From positions 1-17,900 of the forward strand of contig QQUD01000948.1 of assembly GCA_008501785.1 (NCBI GenBank): a DNA stretch of 17,900 bases, read 5' to 3'. The notes under the pieces are model-generated. The model saw only the letters and a list, made by a program, of their open reading frames with translations. It did not search any database and was not told where the DNA came from. Position numbers and translations under genes: made by a program. Numbering within the stretch: position 1 is the first letter of the stretch; the number at the start of each line of letters is the position of its first letter. Shown in pieces: positions 1 to 7,368 of the stretch. The DNA is from Chloroflexota bacterium (lineage in GTDB: Bacteria; Chloroflexota; Anaerolineae; Promineifilales; Promineifilaceae).

Positions 1-15
1 GGTGATTAGGGCATT

Positions 16-798
16 GTGGGAGAAAAAGAAGCCGCTGTTGCCGATCTCGTCAAAAGTTGGCAGCCCGATTTCATCATCACGACTGGCGATAATAATTATC
101 CCATAGGCAGCGCCGACACGATTGACGGCAATGTTGGGCAAGTTTACAGCAGCTATATTTATCCGTACACCGGTGTTTACTCGTCCACTGAGACAGTTAA
201 TCGGTTTTTCCCGTCCCTGGGCAATCATGACTGGGATTCAGCAGACGCACAGGGATATTTGAATTATTTTCCCATCGATAGCAGCTCTGCAAACACCGGC
301 AGCAGCCAAAATGAACGGTATTATGATTTTGTGCAAGGGCCAGTCCATTTTTTTGTGATTGACAGCGACAGGCGCGAGCCGGATGGCAACGACAAAAGTT
401 CTATCCAGGCAGCATGGCTGCAAACGCAGCTGGCTGCTTCGCAAACGCCCTGGCAATTTGGCTATTTTCATCATCCGCCATACTCATCTGGTTGGCATGG
501 ATCATCAAGATTCATGCGATGGCCGTTTGCCGAATGGGGAGCCGACGCAGTTTTTTCGGGCCACGAACACAGCTATGAGCGCATCTTGCGAGACAATATT
601 CCTTACTTTGTGAATGGATCGGGTGGGCAAGGTTTGCGCATGTTTTTGTTGCCAATTACAGGTAGCAAGGCGCGTTACAATGACGACAATGGGGCAATGA
701 GGGTGCAGGCAACGGAAACGGCCGTTACCTTCCATTTTTTCTCTATCGCCAATGGGGGAGAACTAATCGATTCCTATGCAATTTCAATAAGTGATTGA
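16..798 (+). CDS. Metallophosphoesterase (calcineurin-like / purple acid phosphatase-like), 5' part broken or outside the window
   Basis: Encodes the bulk of a calcineurin-like metallophosphoesterase, a two-metal hydrolase of phosphate esters. Visible metal motifs from the GTG at 16: GDNNYP (residues 24-29), GNHD (69-72), the HH of YFHHPPYSS (152-153) and GHEHSYER (182-189). The C-terminal 60 or so residues look like a beta-rich tail. The GTG start is formal only. The same frame continues upstream as GGT GAT TAG GGC ATT GTG (1-18), reading G-D-stop-G-I-V, and family members have an aromatic residue where the TAG is (GDYG or GDFG). The real gene therefore begins before the window, and its first metal-binding Asp lies ahead of an in-frame stop at 7-9. 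A product starting at 16 would lack that ligand and is unlikely to be active. No ribosome binding site precedes 16. The gene is followed by another broken gene, so decay is plausible; a base-call error is the alternative. Family call is firm; intactness is doubtful. Confidence 0.8.
   Translation: MGEKEAAVADLVKSWQPDFIITTGDNNYPIGSADTIDGNVGQVYSSYIYPYTGVYSSTETVNRFFPSLGNHDWDSADAQGYLNYFPIDSSSANTGSSQNERYYDFVQGPVHFFVIDSDRREPDGNDKSSIQAAWLQTQLAASQTPWQFGYFHHPPYSSGWHGSSRFMRWPFAEWGADAVFSGHEHSYERILRDNIPYFVNGSGGQGLRMFLLPITGSKARYNDDNGAMRVQATETAVTFHFFSIANGGELIDSYAISISD
717..726. repeat. First copy of the iterated palindrome AACGGCCGTT (position list for the window)
   Basis: Perfect 10-bp palindrome inside the phosphoesterase gene, read as Thr-Ala-Val. 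Perfect copies start at 717, 1486, 2183, 6573, 7331, 7355, 8054, 9212, 10376, 11095, 11848, 12739, 14123, 15359 and 16196. Copies keeping the ACGGCCGT core but differing at an end base start at 1021, 3152, 8266, 10363, 14306, 16777, 16895 and 17853. Looser cousins (AACGGCCG followed by CT or AT) start at 10609, 10818 and 15920. Eleven perfect copies lie in genes: seven read as TAV, three as NGR, one as RPL. Four lie between genes. Confidence 0.9.
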
Positions 799-939
799 AA
801 TTTTCAGAGTCTTCATCAACAAATAGTGTGCTTGACAACTCAATTACAATTTACCAACTCAATATCATTGCGTGTATGGTCTCTGACGCGATGATGGCTA
901 CAGCGGATATAAATAAGGAACGGATGAAGAAAGCGGATT

Positions 940-1128
940 TTGTCCGTTGCTGATTTTGAGATGGATTTAGGTGTTAGCCCAGACAATTTGGAAGGAATGA
1001 CTTTTGGACCACCGCTGCCAGACGGCCGTTTACCGCTCATCGTCGTTAGTGATAACAACTTCAATCCAAATCAGATCACACAATTTATTGTTGTTGCAAT
1101 CGAATTAGAGTCAGCATCAGGCGATTAA
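940..1128 (+). pseudogene. C-terminal remnant of an esterase-like phytase-family protein
   Basis: The 62-residue frame contains NLEGMTFGPPLPDGR followed by a VVSDNNF block, then ends ITQFIVVAIEL. This is the hallmark C-terminus of the esterase-like-activity-of-phytase family (secreted beta-propeller proteins of several hundred residues), so most of the protein is missing. The frame can only start at a TTG (940) with no ribosome binding site. Just upstream, a second frame (about 869-945) reads an Asp/Lys-rich stretch that would fit the preceding family segment. This suggests a frameshift near 925-945 in addition to a large 5' deletion. It lies 142 bp after the damaged phosphoesterase; both could be remains of one phosphate-ester utilisation locus. 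It ends 2 bp before the terminator hairpin. Confidence 0.6.
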
Positions 1129-1130
1129 AC

Positions 1131-1166
1131 AAAAAAAGACCATCGGGCTGTCCCGATGGTCTTTTT
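1131..1166. terminator. Bidirectional intrinsic terminator
   Basis: Perfect 10-bp stem GACCATCGGG (1138-1147) / CCCGATGGTC (1152-1161) with loop CTGT. It is flanked by A7 on the left (1131-1137) and T5 on the right (1162-1166). It works as a U-tract hairpin in both directions. It separates the plus-strand phytase remnant from the minus-strand ABC operon, whose ATPase gene stops at 1178. Confidence 0.9.
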
Positions 1167-1177
1167 AAAAGCCTTAT

Positions 1178-2254
1178 TTAATCAGCTACCACAAACAAAC
1201 ATTCATCCCAGAATTTCACCTGAACAGATTCCCCTTCTGCGAAAATGGTGGTGCGCCGTGGGTCGTTTTCAACCAACGAGAGGAGCTGTCCGTTGACCTC
1301 AACATCATATTCAACGGTGCTGCCCAAATAGGCAGATTGACGCACAATGCCGGAAACATGTGCGCCTTCAATTGGATTGATCAGGGCCATTTCTGGGCGA
1401 ATCACCAGCGTCACCTTTTGCCCGACCTGAAAATCTTGGCTGGCAGCAGACACGTCTAACAAAACGCCTAAGGATTCAACAGATAAACGGCCGTTATCCA
1501 CCCCCCGCACAACCCCATCCACAAAATTAGCGCGACCAATAAAGTCAGCCACAAATCGGCTTGTTGGCCGACGATAAATTTCTGTCGGCGGCCCCACCTG
1601 TTCAATGCGTCCCTCATTCATCACCACAATGCGGTCCGACATTGTCATCGCTTCTGTTTGATCGTGTGTCACATACATGCTGGTGATACCAATTTGCTGA
1701 TGAATGCGGCGAATTTCTGAGCGCATTTGCTCGCGCAGTTTGGCATCGAGATTGGACAGCGGCTCATCCATCAGCAGCACTTTTGGCTCCATCACCAAAG
1801 CACGCGCCAACGCCACCCGCTGCTGCTGTCCACCAGAAAGCTGTTCGGGAGTGCGACCACCAAATCCCGGCAGTTCGACCAGATCAAGTACGCGGTCTAC
1901 CCGTTGGGTGATTTCCGCTTTTGGCAGCCGTTTTACATTCAATCCATAGGCAATATTTTCAAAGACAGTCAGGTGCGGAAAGATGGCGTAGCTTTGAAAC
2001 ACCATCGACATATCACGCTTGTGGGGCGGTAGATTGTTGATGACTTTGTTGTCTAGGCGCAGATCGCCAGCCGTCGGGAATTCGAAGCCTGCTACCATGC
2101 GCAGCGTCGTTGTTTTGCCGCAGCCTGAGGGTCCTAACAGCGTTACAAACTCGCCTTTTTCGATCTGAAGGGAGACATCGTCAACGGCCGTTACCTCACC
2201 CGTCCCCCCACGGCTTTCAAAAATTTTATACACATTCTCCAAAACCAGATACAT
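1178..2254 (-). CDS. ABC importer ATP-binding subunit (FbpC/PotA type, with TOBE domain)
   Basis: The 358-residue ATPase energises the permease encoded just upstream. Walker A GPSGCGKTT (41-49), Q-loop MVFQSYAIFPHLT (84-96), signature LSGGQQQR (139-146), Walker B LLMDEPLSNLD (160-170) and switch His (T-H-D, H197) are all intact. The C-terminal third (about 235-355) has the beta-rich TOBE pattern with VTLVIRPE, typical of spermidine, iron(III), sugar and phosphonate importers. It is the last gene of the three-gene operon, 4 bp after the permease stop. Its ribosome binding site AGGAG (2268 down to 2264) lies inside the permease's last codons, so translation is probably coupled. The strong bidirectional terminator follows. 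Sequence alone cannot separate iron(III) from 2-aminoethylphosphonate or polyamine substrates. Confidence 0.93.
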   Translation of the reverse strand: MYLVLENVYKIFESRGGTGEVTAVDDVSLQIEKGEFVTLLGPSGCGKTTTLRMVAGFEFPTAGDLRLDNKVINNLPPHKRDMSMVFQSYAIFPHLTVFENIAYGLNVKRLPKAEITQRVDRVLDLVELPGFGGRTPEQLSGGQQQRVALARALVMEPKVLLMDEPLSNLDAKLREQMRSEIRRIHQQIGITSMYVTHDQTEAMTMSDRIVVMNEGRIEQVGPPTEIYRRPTSRFVADFIGRANFVDGVVRGVDNGRLSVESLGVLLDVSAASQDFQVGQKVTLVIRPEMALINPIEGAHVSGIVRQSAYLGSTVEYDVEVNGQLLSLVENDPRRTTIFAEGESVQVKFWDECLFVVAD

Positions 2255-2258
2255 GTGG

Positions 2259-4526
2259 TTATGCTCCTAAGGTTAAATCAACATCGCCGCGACCACTCAT
2301 GACTCGTGTGGTCACCACATATAAAATGCCAATCGCAATCAGCACCAGCACAATAATTGTTGAAGCATAGGCGGCTGCAAAGCTAATGCCCCCTTGCTCC
2401 CACTCACTCAAAATCGAAGCGGTCACAATTCGCCAGCGTGGACTCACCAAAAAGATAATGGCAGATAGGCTGGTCATATGTCGCGTAAAGCTAAAAATCA
2501 AGCCGGCTAATAAAGCGGGCGTAATCAGCGGCAGCGTCACTTTACGGAAGGTGTATTGGGCATCGGCCCCCAGGTTGTTGGATGCTTCTTCGATGCTGGG
2601 GTCAATTTGTTGCAGCGCCGCCACACCGGCCCGTACCGAAGCTGGCAAACTGCGCACCGCAAACGCGGCAATAATGATGTAAGGTGTACCAATGATTGCC
2701 AACGGTTCGCCAATAAATGCGAGCGTCCCGCCCAACCCAAGCAAAACAATTCCCATTATCTGTTTTATGCTACCAGACAATCGCCCGATGATGACGACTG
2801 CTAAAAACAGATAAATGATCATCGTGAAGGGTTGGGGCAGCTGGAAGAAGACTTGAATATAGTCGGCAAACTGGGTAATTGCATTGCCCCAAAATGGGCT
2901 GTCAAGGGTTAAGCTAAAACGCGAGATGGGACGCGCAATGAGTCGGATTAAGTCGAACATCATCAGGTAGAAGCCCATCCCGGCCAATATTTTGGCGGAA
3001 GCCCGGTCGCGCAGCATGAACAGGAAATAAGCAGCAACGGCAATGAAACCACCACCCAGCAGGTACATAAGCCCAATTTCGCCTAGCACCATTTGCAGTA
3101 AACGCAGCCCAACGGCGATGGTGGTACCGAAGAAAAGGGTGGTGAGTTGAATACGGCCGTTTTCAAACAACGTCCTTACCATAAACAACGCCATCACAAT
3201 AAACAACCCCACCACTAAAAACCAGGGCGGCGTCACAAACGAAATAATAAACCCAATCCCTAAAATCGTGCCTGGTACGCCAGCGCCCAAATTCGAGCCA
3301 AAATCTAACACATCTTTGCCGCTAAACGTTTTGCGCACCACCAGGAAGGCAATACCCATCCCCAAAAATCCGGCAATCGGCGTCGCCATGATGCTCAAAA
3401 ACGTCGTGTCCAAAATCGCTTCAATGCCACGACTCAACATGAGCTTCCAATGATCCAGCGACGGCGTAAAGTCAATGCCCCACACCTTGCTAAACGACCC
3501 CACCACAATCGAGGCGTACATCAACACAATCAGTGCTGTTGTGGCATACGTCACAAAAATAAATGACCAGCGGGTAATTGGCTCTTTCACCATGATATGA
3601 CCGCTGGCTGGTTTGCCAGTCACTGAAATATAGGATCGGCGATTCACCCAATACCGCTGCAAAATAAACACAATCAGCGTCGGCAGCAGCAGCACAAACG
3701 CCAGTGTCGATGCCTTTTGATAATCAAATTCACCGGCAACCGCCAGAAAAATCTGCGCGGCCAACACATTCACATTACCAGAAATGAGCAGCGGGTTCCC
3801 TAAATCGGCCAACGACTCGACAAACAGCAGCAAAAAAGAGCCAGCTAACCCAGGAATAAGCAGCGGCAAGGTAATTGTCCGAAATATATGGAACTTAGAC
3901 GCGCCTAAACTGTGCGCCGCTTCTTCCATTGAAGGATGCAGCCTTTCTAGCATGGCCCGAATAATCAAATAGGCGACCGAGAAAAAAGTAAGCACTTGCA
4001 CAAAAACCAGGCCATCCATGCCATAAACATCATTGGTTCCCAGCGAAAATTCCATGCCTAAAAAACGTCGTGTGATTAAACCATTTCGCCCAAACAGCAG
4101 AATGGTAGACATGGCAATGGCAAATGGAGGCGAAACGGTTGGTACCAGCGCCAAGATATGCACCCAACGCTGGCCCGGTGGGTTACAACGCACCATCGTG
4201 TATGCAAAAATAAAGCCGAGGGTCGTACCCCCGGTAGCAGTGAGTAAGCCTAATTTAAGCGTGTTCCAAAAAGCGCCCCACGCCGTTGATGCATAATAAG
4301 GGTCAATGTACCGGGCAAAATATTCTAAACTTAAAACGCCATCTCTGTCGACAAAACCGCGTCCCACCACCCGCAATATCGGGGAGAAAACGAGGATGAC
4401 CATAAAAATACCGGCAACGAGTAAGCCAATAAGCAAAACTGGGTCACGGGCAATCAGCGCATATTCTCGATAACGACGTGTTAATTTTGTTCGCCAGGAA
4501 GATTGTGAAGGGGATGTTGCTGCCAT
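2259..4526 (-). CDS. Fused two-domain ABC importer permease (FbpB type) with a large membrane insert
   Basis: This 755-residue membrane protein carries both permease halves of an iron(III)/2-aminoethylphosphonate-type importer. Half one spans residues about 30-290, with its EAA loop EEAAHSLGASKFHIFRT (201-217) followed by LPLLIPG. Half two begins near 320, with its EAA loop EEASNNLGADAQYTFRK (646-662) followed by LPLITP. FbpB-type permeases are usually about 550 residues. Here a block of roughly 170-180 residues (about 432-610), rich in hydrophobic helices, splits half two between GVPGTILGIGFIISF (417-431) and the IIIAAFAVRSLP segment (617-628), which are normally close together. The start ATG at 4526 gives a charged N-terminus before the first helix. 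A compound hairpin lies between it and the binding-protein gene upstream. The permease call is firm; the insert boundaries come from memory of the family. Confidence 0.9.
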   Translation of the reverse strand: MAATSPSQSSWRTKLTRRYREYALIARDPVLLIGLLVAGIFMVILVFSPILRVVGRGFVDRDGVLSLEYFARYIDPYYASTAWGAFWNTLKLGLLTATGGTTLGFIFAYTMVRCNPPGQRWVHILALVPTVSPPFAIAMSTILLFGRNGLITRRFLGMEFSLGTNDVYGMDGLVFVQVLTFFSVAYLIIRAMLERLHPSMEEAAHSLGASKFHIFRTITLPLLIPGLAGSFLLLFVESLADLGNPLLISGNVNVLAAQIFLAVAGEFDYQKASTLAFVLLLPTLIVFILQRYWVNRRSYISVTGKPASGHIMVKEPITRWSFIFVTYATTALIVLMYASIVVGSFSKVWGIDFTPSLDHWKLMLSRGIEAILDTTFLSIMATPIAGFLGMGIAFLVVRKTFSGKDVLDFGSNLGAGVPGTILGIGFIISFVTPPWFLVVGLFIVMALFMVRTLFENGRIQLTTLFFGTTIAVGLRLLQMVLGEIGLMYLLGGGFIAVAAYFLFMLRDRASAKILAGMGFYLMMFDLIRLIARPISRFSLTLDSPFWGNAITQFADYIQVFFQLPQPFTMIIYLFLAVVIIGRLSGSIKQIMGIVLLGLGGTLAFIGEPLAIIGTPYIIIAAFAVRSLPASVRAGVAALQQIDPSIEEASNNLGADAQYTFRKVTLPLITPALLAGLIFSFTRHMTSLSAIIFLVSPRWRIVTASILSEWEQGGISFAAAYASTIIVLVLIAIGILYVVTTRVMSGRGDVDLTLGA

Positions 4527-4539
4527 CTTTGCTCGTCTT

Positions 4540-4585
4540 AACCTCCCGGAGGTGTGGCATTTATGCCTCGCATCTCCGGGAGGTT
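4540..4585. repeat. AACCTCCCGGAG hairpin element, copy 1 (inside the importer operon)
   Basis: The left arm AACCTCCCGGAG (4540-4551) pairs perfectly with CTCCGGGAGGTT (4574-4585). The interior folds further, with GGCAT (4556-4560) pairing to ATGCC (4563-4567). It lies in the 73-bp gap between the binding-protein gene and the permease gene. There is no T-run, so it may be a processing or stabilising hairpin that sets a higher level of binding protein, as is common in importer operons. The same 12-mer arms recur at 15283-15315. Confidence 0.8.
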
Positions 4586-4599
4586 GGCAATCTACTAAT

Positions 4600-5634
4600 T
4601 TATTGCTTTAGATCATCTGCGCCTTGAATCTCGTTAGAGAAGCGATCTACATTGGCTTTTTTGTTGTCTCCAGCCCATTGGAAATCGTAGTCAATCAAAT
4701 TGACTTCCAACAACTCTGGATGGGAAAGCTCAACGCCACCAACGGTTGGTGCTTGATACGCTTTGTAAGTGGGTCCTAATGCCTGTGCGCCAGGGGTTAA
4801 GGCCCAGTCATACCATTTTTGTGCTGCATCGAGGTGTTGGGCACCGGCAACAATGGCCTGTCCACCGACTTCGTATCCGGTTCCTTCTTCGGTGAAGGTG
4901 AGAACGAGCGGCAGTCCAGCGTCAATTTGCTTAACGATGTCGTGCGAGAAAACGATACCCACAGCAGCTTCACCAGCGCCAACAAACTTGGCAGGAGCGG
5001 AACCACTCTTGGTAAATTGCAAAACTTGCCCTGCATATTTTTCCAGGTATTCCCAGCCTGCGTCTTCACCCATGAGTTGTAAGACTGTGGCCATGGCGGT
5101 GTATGATGTACCGGATGTAGACGGATGCGCGACTAACAACTGGCCTTCAAATTCTGGCCTGAGCAAGTCGTCCCACGATGTGGGTGCTTCAACGCCAGGA
5201 TTCGCTGCCAGCCAATCTGCATTGGTGGCAAAGCCGAGGGAACCCAGGTAAATGCCTGACCAATAATTGTCTTTATCACGATAAAGGTCTTGATTCAGCA
5301 AATCGTCTGCATTGGGGGATTCGTATTGCTGGAATAGACCTTCTTGTGCACCGGAGATGTAGGTGTCGATGGGGCCACCCCACATGATGTCGAACTGTGG
5401 ATTTTCACGTTCGGCTTCGAGTCGAGCAAGCGCTTCACCAGTGGACATACGCACATAGTTGACGGTAATGCCAAACTCTTTTTCGAACTCTTGCTTCATA
5501 CCTTCGCACCACTCTTCCTGTGGCACACAAAGCAAGTTTAGTTCGGTGCTTTCCTGTTCACCTTGGCAGGCTACGAGCAACATTGGAACAACTATCATGG
5601 CCATCAAAAAGACAACCATTTTCTTAACTGACAT
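4600..5634 (-). CDS. ABC importer substrate-binding lipoprotein (iron(III)/2-aminoethylphosphonate type)
   Basis: The 344-residue extracellular solute-binding protein is first in the operon. It begins with a lysine-bearing signal peptide and a lipobox L-V-A-C (C23), so it should be lipid-anchored. The mature start has the paired cysteines of LLCVPQEEWCEGMK (C36, C43), and a HPSTSGTSYTA segment (170-180) in the hinge region typical of AfuA/PhnS-like binding proteins. The adjacent Tyr-Tyr iron-ligand pair of classic FbpA was not seen, so iron is not assured. The start is supported by AAGGAGG (5646 down to 5640), five bases before the ATG. It is followed by the hairpin element at 4540-4585, then the permease and ATPase genes, which complete the importer. 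Confidence 0.9.
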   Translation of the reverse strand: MSVKKMVVFLMAMIVVPMLLVACQGEQESTELNLLCVPQEEWCEGMKQEFEKEFGITVNYVRMSTGEALARLEAERENPQFDIMWGGPIDTYISGAQEGLFQQYESPNADDLLNQDLYRDKDNYWSGIYLGSLGFATNADWLAANPGVEAPTSWDDLLRPEFEGQLLVAHPSTSGTSYTAMATVLQLMGEDAGWEYLEKYAGQVLQFTKSGSAPAKFVGAGEAAVGIVFSHDIVKQIDAGLPLVLTFTEEGTGYEVGGQAIVAGAQHLDAAQKWYDWALTPGAQALGPTYKAYQAPTVGGVELSHPELLEVNLIDYDFQWAGDNKKANVDRFSNEIQGADDLKQ

Positions 5635-5646
5635 GTTTTCCTCCTT

Positions 5647-5935
5647 GAATTGATGATCTGAAAACGTAAATAACCATCCAGGTACAAAGGGGGGAATAAG
5701 GTTACGGGCGTTTTCAGGTGAACTTTACCTTTTGCCCAATACAAAAGATGAAAGCACATCTTACTCTATACATTTGTTATAAGCAAATGGAATAATTTAT
5801 TGTGGAAAATATACAAATTTAACTATAGTAAAGTTGTTTTGTTAGATAGACTCTAAGGGTTTTTAACACGAAAGCATCCTGTTTTAGAGAGAAAATCCCT
5901 TAAAGTCTGAATACTTAGCTATCAGGTGTAAATGA
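5647..5935. other. AT-rich intergenic region upstream of the importer operon
   Basis: The region carries the leader and presumably the promoter of the minus-strand importer operon, and the 3' flank of the receiver gene ending at 5936. A small inverted repeat CATTTG (5771-5776) / CAAATG (5784-5789) with a 7-base spacer could be an operator. On the minus strand TTGCTT, 17 bases, then TAAGAT is a weak promoter candidate overlapping it. The G-run near 5690 (tacaaaggggggaa) recurs near 10491. No RNA gene or riboswitch fold was recognised. Confidence 0.3.
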
Positions 5936-6325
5936 TTATGCAGGCTGTAAAATGGACTGTGCTTCAAGTAATTGGTTGATGTTTTCTAACAACAATTGCA
6001 CAGCCATTGGCTTGAACATGTAGCTGTTTGCGCCTGCTTGCAGGCCTTCATTTTCAGCTTCTAAAGTTGTTTTGCCACTCAGCATAATAATTGGCAGATC
6101 GACGGTTTGTGGGTGGTTACGAAGTTTTTTGCACAGAGTGATACCATCCATGCGCGGCATCATCACATCTAAAATCATGGCATCTGGTTTTGCGGTTTGA
6201 ATTTTTTCTAGCGCATCAACTCCGTCAAAGGCTTCGTTTACCTGAAAGCCGTTAAAATTGAGCAACATACCTAACATTCGACGCGTGTCTGCTTGATCGT
6301 CTACTATCAAAATCAATGGGTTCAT
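5936..6325 (-). CDS. Stand-alone CheY-like response regulator receiver (copy 1)
   Basis: The 129-residue single-domain receiver has no output domain. The acidic pair D9-D10, phospho-acceptor D53 (ILDVMMPRMDG), S83 (MLSGKT) and K105 (FKP) are all present, so it can be phosphorylated. AGGAG sits seven bases before the ATG and fixes the start. It is 56% identical, gap-free and equal in length to the receiver at 7369-7758; the two lie on the minus strand on either side of the V4R gene. No kinase lies beside it, so it probably takes phosphate from a hybrid kinase elsewhere. Confidence 0.93.
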   Translation of the reverse strand: MNPLILIVDDQADTRRMLGMLLNFNGFQVNEAFDGVDALEKIQTAKPDAMILDVMMPRMDGITLCKKLRNHPQTVDLPIIMLSGKTTLEAENEGLQAGANSYMFKPMAVQLLLENINQLLEAQSILQPA

Positions 6326-6572
6326 GGGTTGGCTCCTATGGATACCCAGAAGTGAATTAAATTATTTTACTTCTAGCTGATGGTCATAGTATATCTGAGA
6401 TTGTGGATAGAATGAGTGGGCCAAAAGTACTTGTAAAAGGAATTTTATTTTTGGGAGCAATATGGGGTATGGAAAATTAGAAGTTTTACGCAAAGACGCG
6501 ACGTTGCAAAATGGAAGACCTTAGCATCTTTGTGCCTTTGATTTCGATAGTGTCTGAAATTTTCTGGAGGGT

Positions 6573-6582
6573 AACGGCCGTT
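6573..6582. repeat. Intergenic iterated palindrome inside a larger hairpin
   Basis: AACGGCCGTT flanked by GGAGGGT on the left and TCCCCCCTCC on the right, so the fold can extend to about 6566-6592 with a three-C bulge. It lies upstream of the V4R gene. Confidence 0.7.
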
Positions 6583-6607
6583 TCCCCCCTCCTCTAGACA
6601 AAGTGCC

Positions 6608-6626
6608 AATAATCATTATGATTATC
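6608..6626. promoter_or_regulatory. Fur-box-like palindrome upstream of the V4R gene
   Basis: ATAATCAT-T-ATGATTAT is a perfect 8-1-8 palindrome. Read on the minus strand as a 19-mer, it matches the classical Fur consensus (GATAATGATAATCATTATC) at 16 of 19 positions by hand count. It lies about 50 bp before the V4R start. Any repressor with a similar AT-rich site could use it; assignment to Fur is an inference. Confidence 0.35.
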
Positions 6627-6675
6627 AACAGACATCGGACATTGCGCAGTTTCATAAAATCACGGAGATAAAAAT

Positions 6676-7323
6676 ATGAGTAACCTGAAGCGGGTTGATA
6701 TTCCTGAAGATGCACCCTATGTTAATGCACTTTTTTGGCAAATGCTGCAAGGTATGGAAGAAGTACTTGGTGAAAATGGATTAAATGCTGTGCTGCGTTC
6801 TAGTGGATTGGAACGGTTTATTGGCAATCTACCGGAAAACAATCTGGAAAGTGGTGTGCTAGCGCGGGAGTATGCCCGTTTAAATGAGGCGATTGAGCAA
6901 TTTACCGGTCGTGCGGGCAAGGGCATGTTGCAGCGAATTGGTCGTGCTTCGTTTCGCTGGGGAATTAAGGAGCAAGCAGCGGTGATGGGGTTGGCAAATA
7001 TTGCATTAAAGGCGTTACCGCAGCGGTTGCGGAAGCGGGCTATTTTGCTGGGCTTGCGCAAAGGGCTGATGGATTTGGTTGATTTTGGACTAGTAGATGT
7101 GCGGGATGAGGGTGGGGTGATGGTGTATTCGGACTATGCCTGCACGATTTGCCATACACGCCGCAGTGATGATTCGTCTTTGTGTCATCTTTATGTGGGT
7201 ACGCTGGGGGAAGCAATGGCGTATGCGACTGGTAAGGATTTTCGTGAGTTTGAGATTGTGGAGACGCATTGCCGTGCGCGTGGGGATCAATGTTGTCGAT
7301 TTGAGATTCGGGATCGGGTGTGA
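6676..7323 (+). CDS. V4R (4-vinyl reductase-like) domain protein
   Basis: The 215-residue protein has a helical N-terminal part (1-100) and a C-terminal V4R domain (about 110-212). V4R is the small-molecule-binding fold found in bacteriochlorophyll 4-vinyl reductase and in many sensory proteins. The domain's cysteine pattern is clear: C156, C159 and C170 (CTICH followed by SSLCHLYVG), then C199, C206 and C207 (HCRARGDQCCRFEI), plausible metal or thiol-sensing ligands. The start has GGAG eight bases upstream. It sits between two minus-strand receivers, which suggests a sensory partner rather than an enzyme; no pigment genes are nearby. A pair of iterated palindromes follows the stop. Confidence 0.8.
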   Translation: MSNLKRVDIPEDAPYVNALFWQMLQGMEEVLGENGLNAVLRSSGLERFIGNLPENNLESGVLAREYARLNEAIEQFTGRAGKGMLQRIGRASFRWGIKEQAAVMGLANIALKALPQRLRKRAILLGLRKGLMDLVDFGLVDVRDEGGVMVYSDYACTICHTRRSDDSSLCHLYVGTLGEAMAYATGKDFREFEIVETHCRARGDQCCRFEIRDRV

Positions 7324-7328
7324 GGGGG

Positions 7329-7366
7329 TAAACGGCCGTTTCAAACTTCCTCAAAACGGCCGTTAC
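7329..7366. repeat. Paired palindromes between convergent genes, possible bidirectional terminator
   Basis: Two perfect AACGGCCGTT words (7331-7340 and 7355-7364) lie 14 bases apart in the 45-bp gap between the ends of the V4R gene (7323) and the receiver gene (7369). Flanks GTAA on the left and TTAC on the right extend them into one larger hairpin with a loop around CAAACTTCCTC. Each word can also fold alone. Confidence 0.7.
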
Positions 7367-7368
7367 TT

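Larger units (their letters stand above)
6326..6675. other. Intergenic region between divergent receiver and V4R genes
   Basis: Holds the promoters of both flanking genes. Contents seen: an imperfect inverted repeat ACGCAAAGACGC (6488-6499) / GCATCTTTGTGC (6524-6535) matching at 9 of 12 positions; an iterated palindrome at 6573-6582 flanked by GGAGGG and CCCTCC, giving a longer imperfect hairpin (about 6566-6592); a Fur-like palindrome at 6608-6626; and the V4R ribosome binding site GGAG near 6664. No small gene was convincing. Confidence 0.5.

Noticed and set aside
832..868. TTGACA at 832 as a promoter for the phytase-like fragment
   Set aside because: The nearest -10-like sequences are 7 or 25 bases away, outside workable spacing, and the gene is a remnant.
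4600..5634. Certain assignment of the importer to iron(III)
   Set aside because: The adjacent tyrosine ligand pair of classic FbpA is not apparent, and the same family includes 2-aminoethylphosphonate binders.
5655..5935. Fur box or riboswitch controlling the importer operon
   Set aside because: No 19-bp site comparable to 6608-6626 and no recognisable aptamer fold were found; only a 6-bp inverted repeat and a weak promoter candidate.
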